Part shown: positions 48,397 through 48,399 of the stretch, one piece after another
Layout: each line of letters begins with the position of its first letter
How positions within the stretch are numbered: position 1 is the first letter of the stretch
Assembly (NCBI GenBank): GCA_964490005.1
Contig: CAZBBB010000013.1
Coordinates: 1 to 48,399, forward strand
Length of the DNA: 48,399 nucleotides
Reading direction: 5' to 3'
From: CAZBBB01 sp964490005
GTDB lineage: Bacteria > Planctomycetota > B15-G4
Position numbers and translations under genes: made by a program
Notes under the pieces: model-generated
Databases searched by the model: none
What the model was told of the DNA's origin: nothing
What the model saw: only the letters and a program-made list of their open reading frames with translations

Positions 48397-48399
48397 GCA

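Overview
This window is very GC-rich (well above 65% by eye, almost every codon ending in G or C) and reads as a chromosomal segment of a Gram-negative-type bacterium. The best guess is a deep-branching member of Planctomycetota. Reasons: large exported FG-GAP/VCBS and NHL propeller proteins, two of which share a C-terminal domain that I associate from memory with that phylum; an ASPIC/UnbV protein; DUF3604; an O/P-type porin; and many lipoproteins. The phylum is an inference, since no rRNA or other marker lies in the window. I found 36 genes, on both strands in short operons. There is no tRNA, rRNA, CRISPR array or transposase.

Layout. 1-5.3 kb: truncated ABC-F ATPase (Uup-like), a WYL regulator, and an exported prolyl-oligopeptidase with an extra N-terminal domain. 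5.6-18.2 kb: surface or exported beta-propeller proteins (FG-GAP with ASPIC, NHL, FG-GAP, BNR), an SGNH hydrolase-like protein and a fused hydantoinase/oxoprolinase. 18.2-24 kb: an 86-bp direct repeat, an M48 lipoprotein protease, a small Cys-rich protein, a three-domain LplT-Aas-type lipid recycling protein, and a divergent amidohydrolase. 24-31 kb: a permease-porin pair, an Rrf2 regulator divergent from a YtxJ-type bacilliredoxin, a sugar dehydrogenase-like lipoprotein, a small lipoprotein and a cardiolipin synthase. 31-35 kb: a VOC protein, a lipoprotein gene bracketed by two inverted copies of a structured repeat, and a nitrate/sulfonate/taurine-type ABC transporter. 35-48.4 kb: a HEAT-like exported protein, M3 peptidase, Rieske ferredoxin, a lipoprotein/DUF3604 pair, a radical SAM protein, DUF2200 and DUF1801 proteins, a PLP decarboxylase, a FadE-like acyl-CoA dehydrogenase and a HIT protein.

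Most notable. (1) The ABC substrate-binding gene (34013..35086, minus) has one in-frame TGA at codon 54. It sits between an intact signal/anchor sequence and an intact binding domain, and is followed by a 7-bp hairpin at the distance and with the loop G expected of a bacterial SECIS. It is a strong candidate selenoprotein, with a Sec-x3-Cys pair in a solute-binding protein. (2) Two copies of a repeat of about 140 bp keep the same internal-loop sequence while three stems change in a compensated way, which marks a structured element. (3) Several genes, including one symmetrical divergent pair, have a TAnnnT hexamer 6-8 nt before the start codon, which suggests leaderless transcription.
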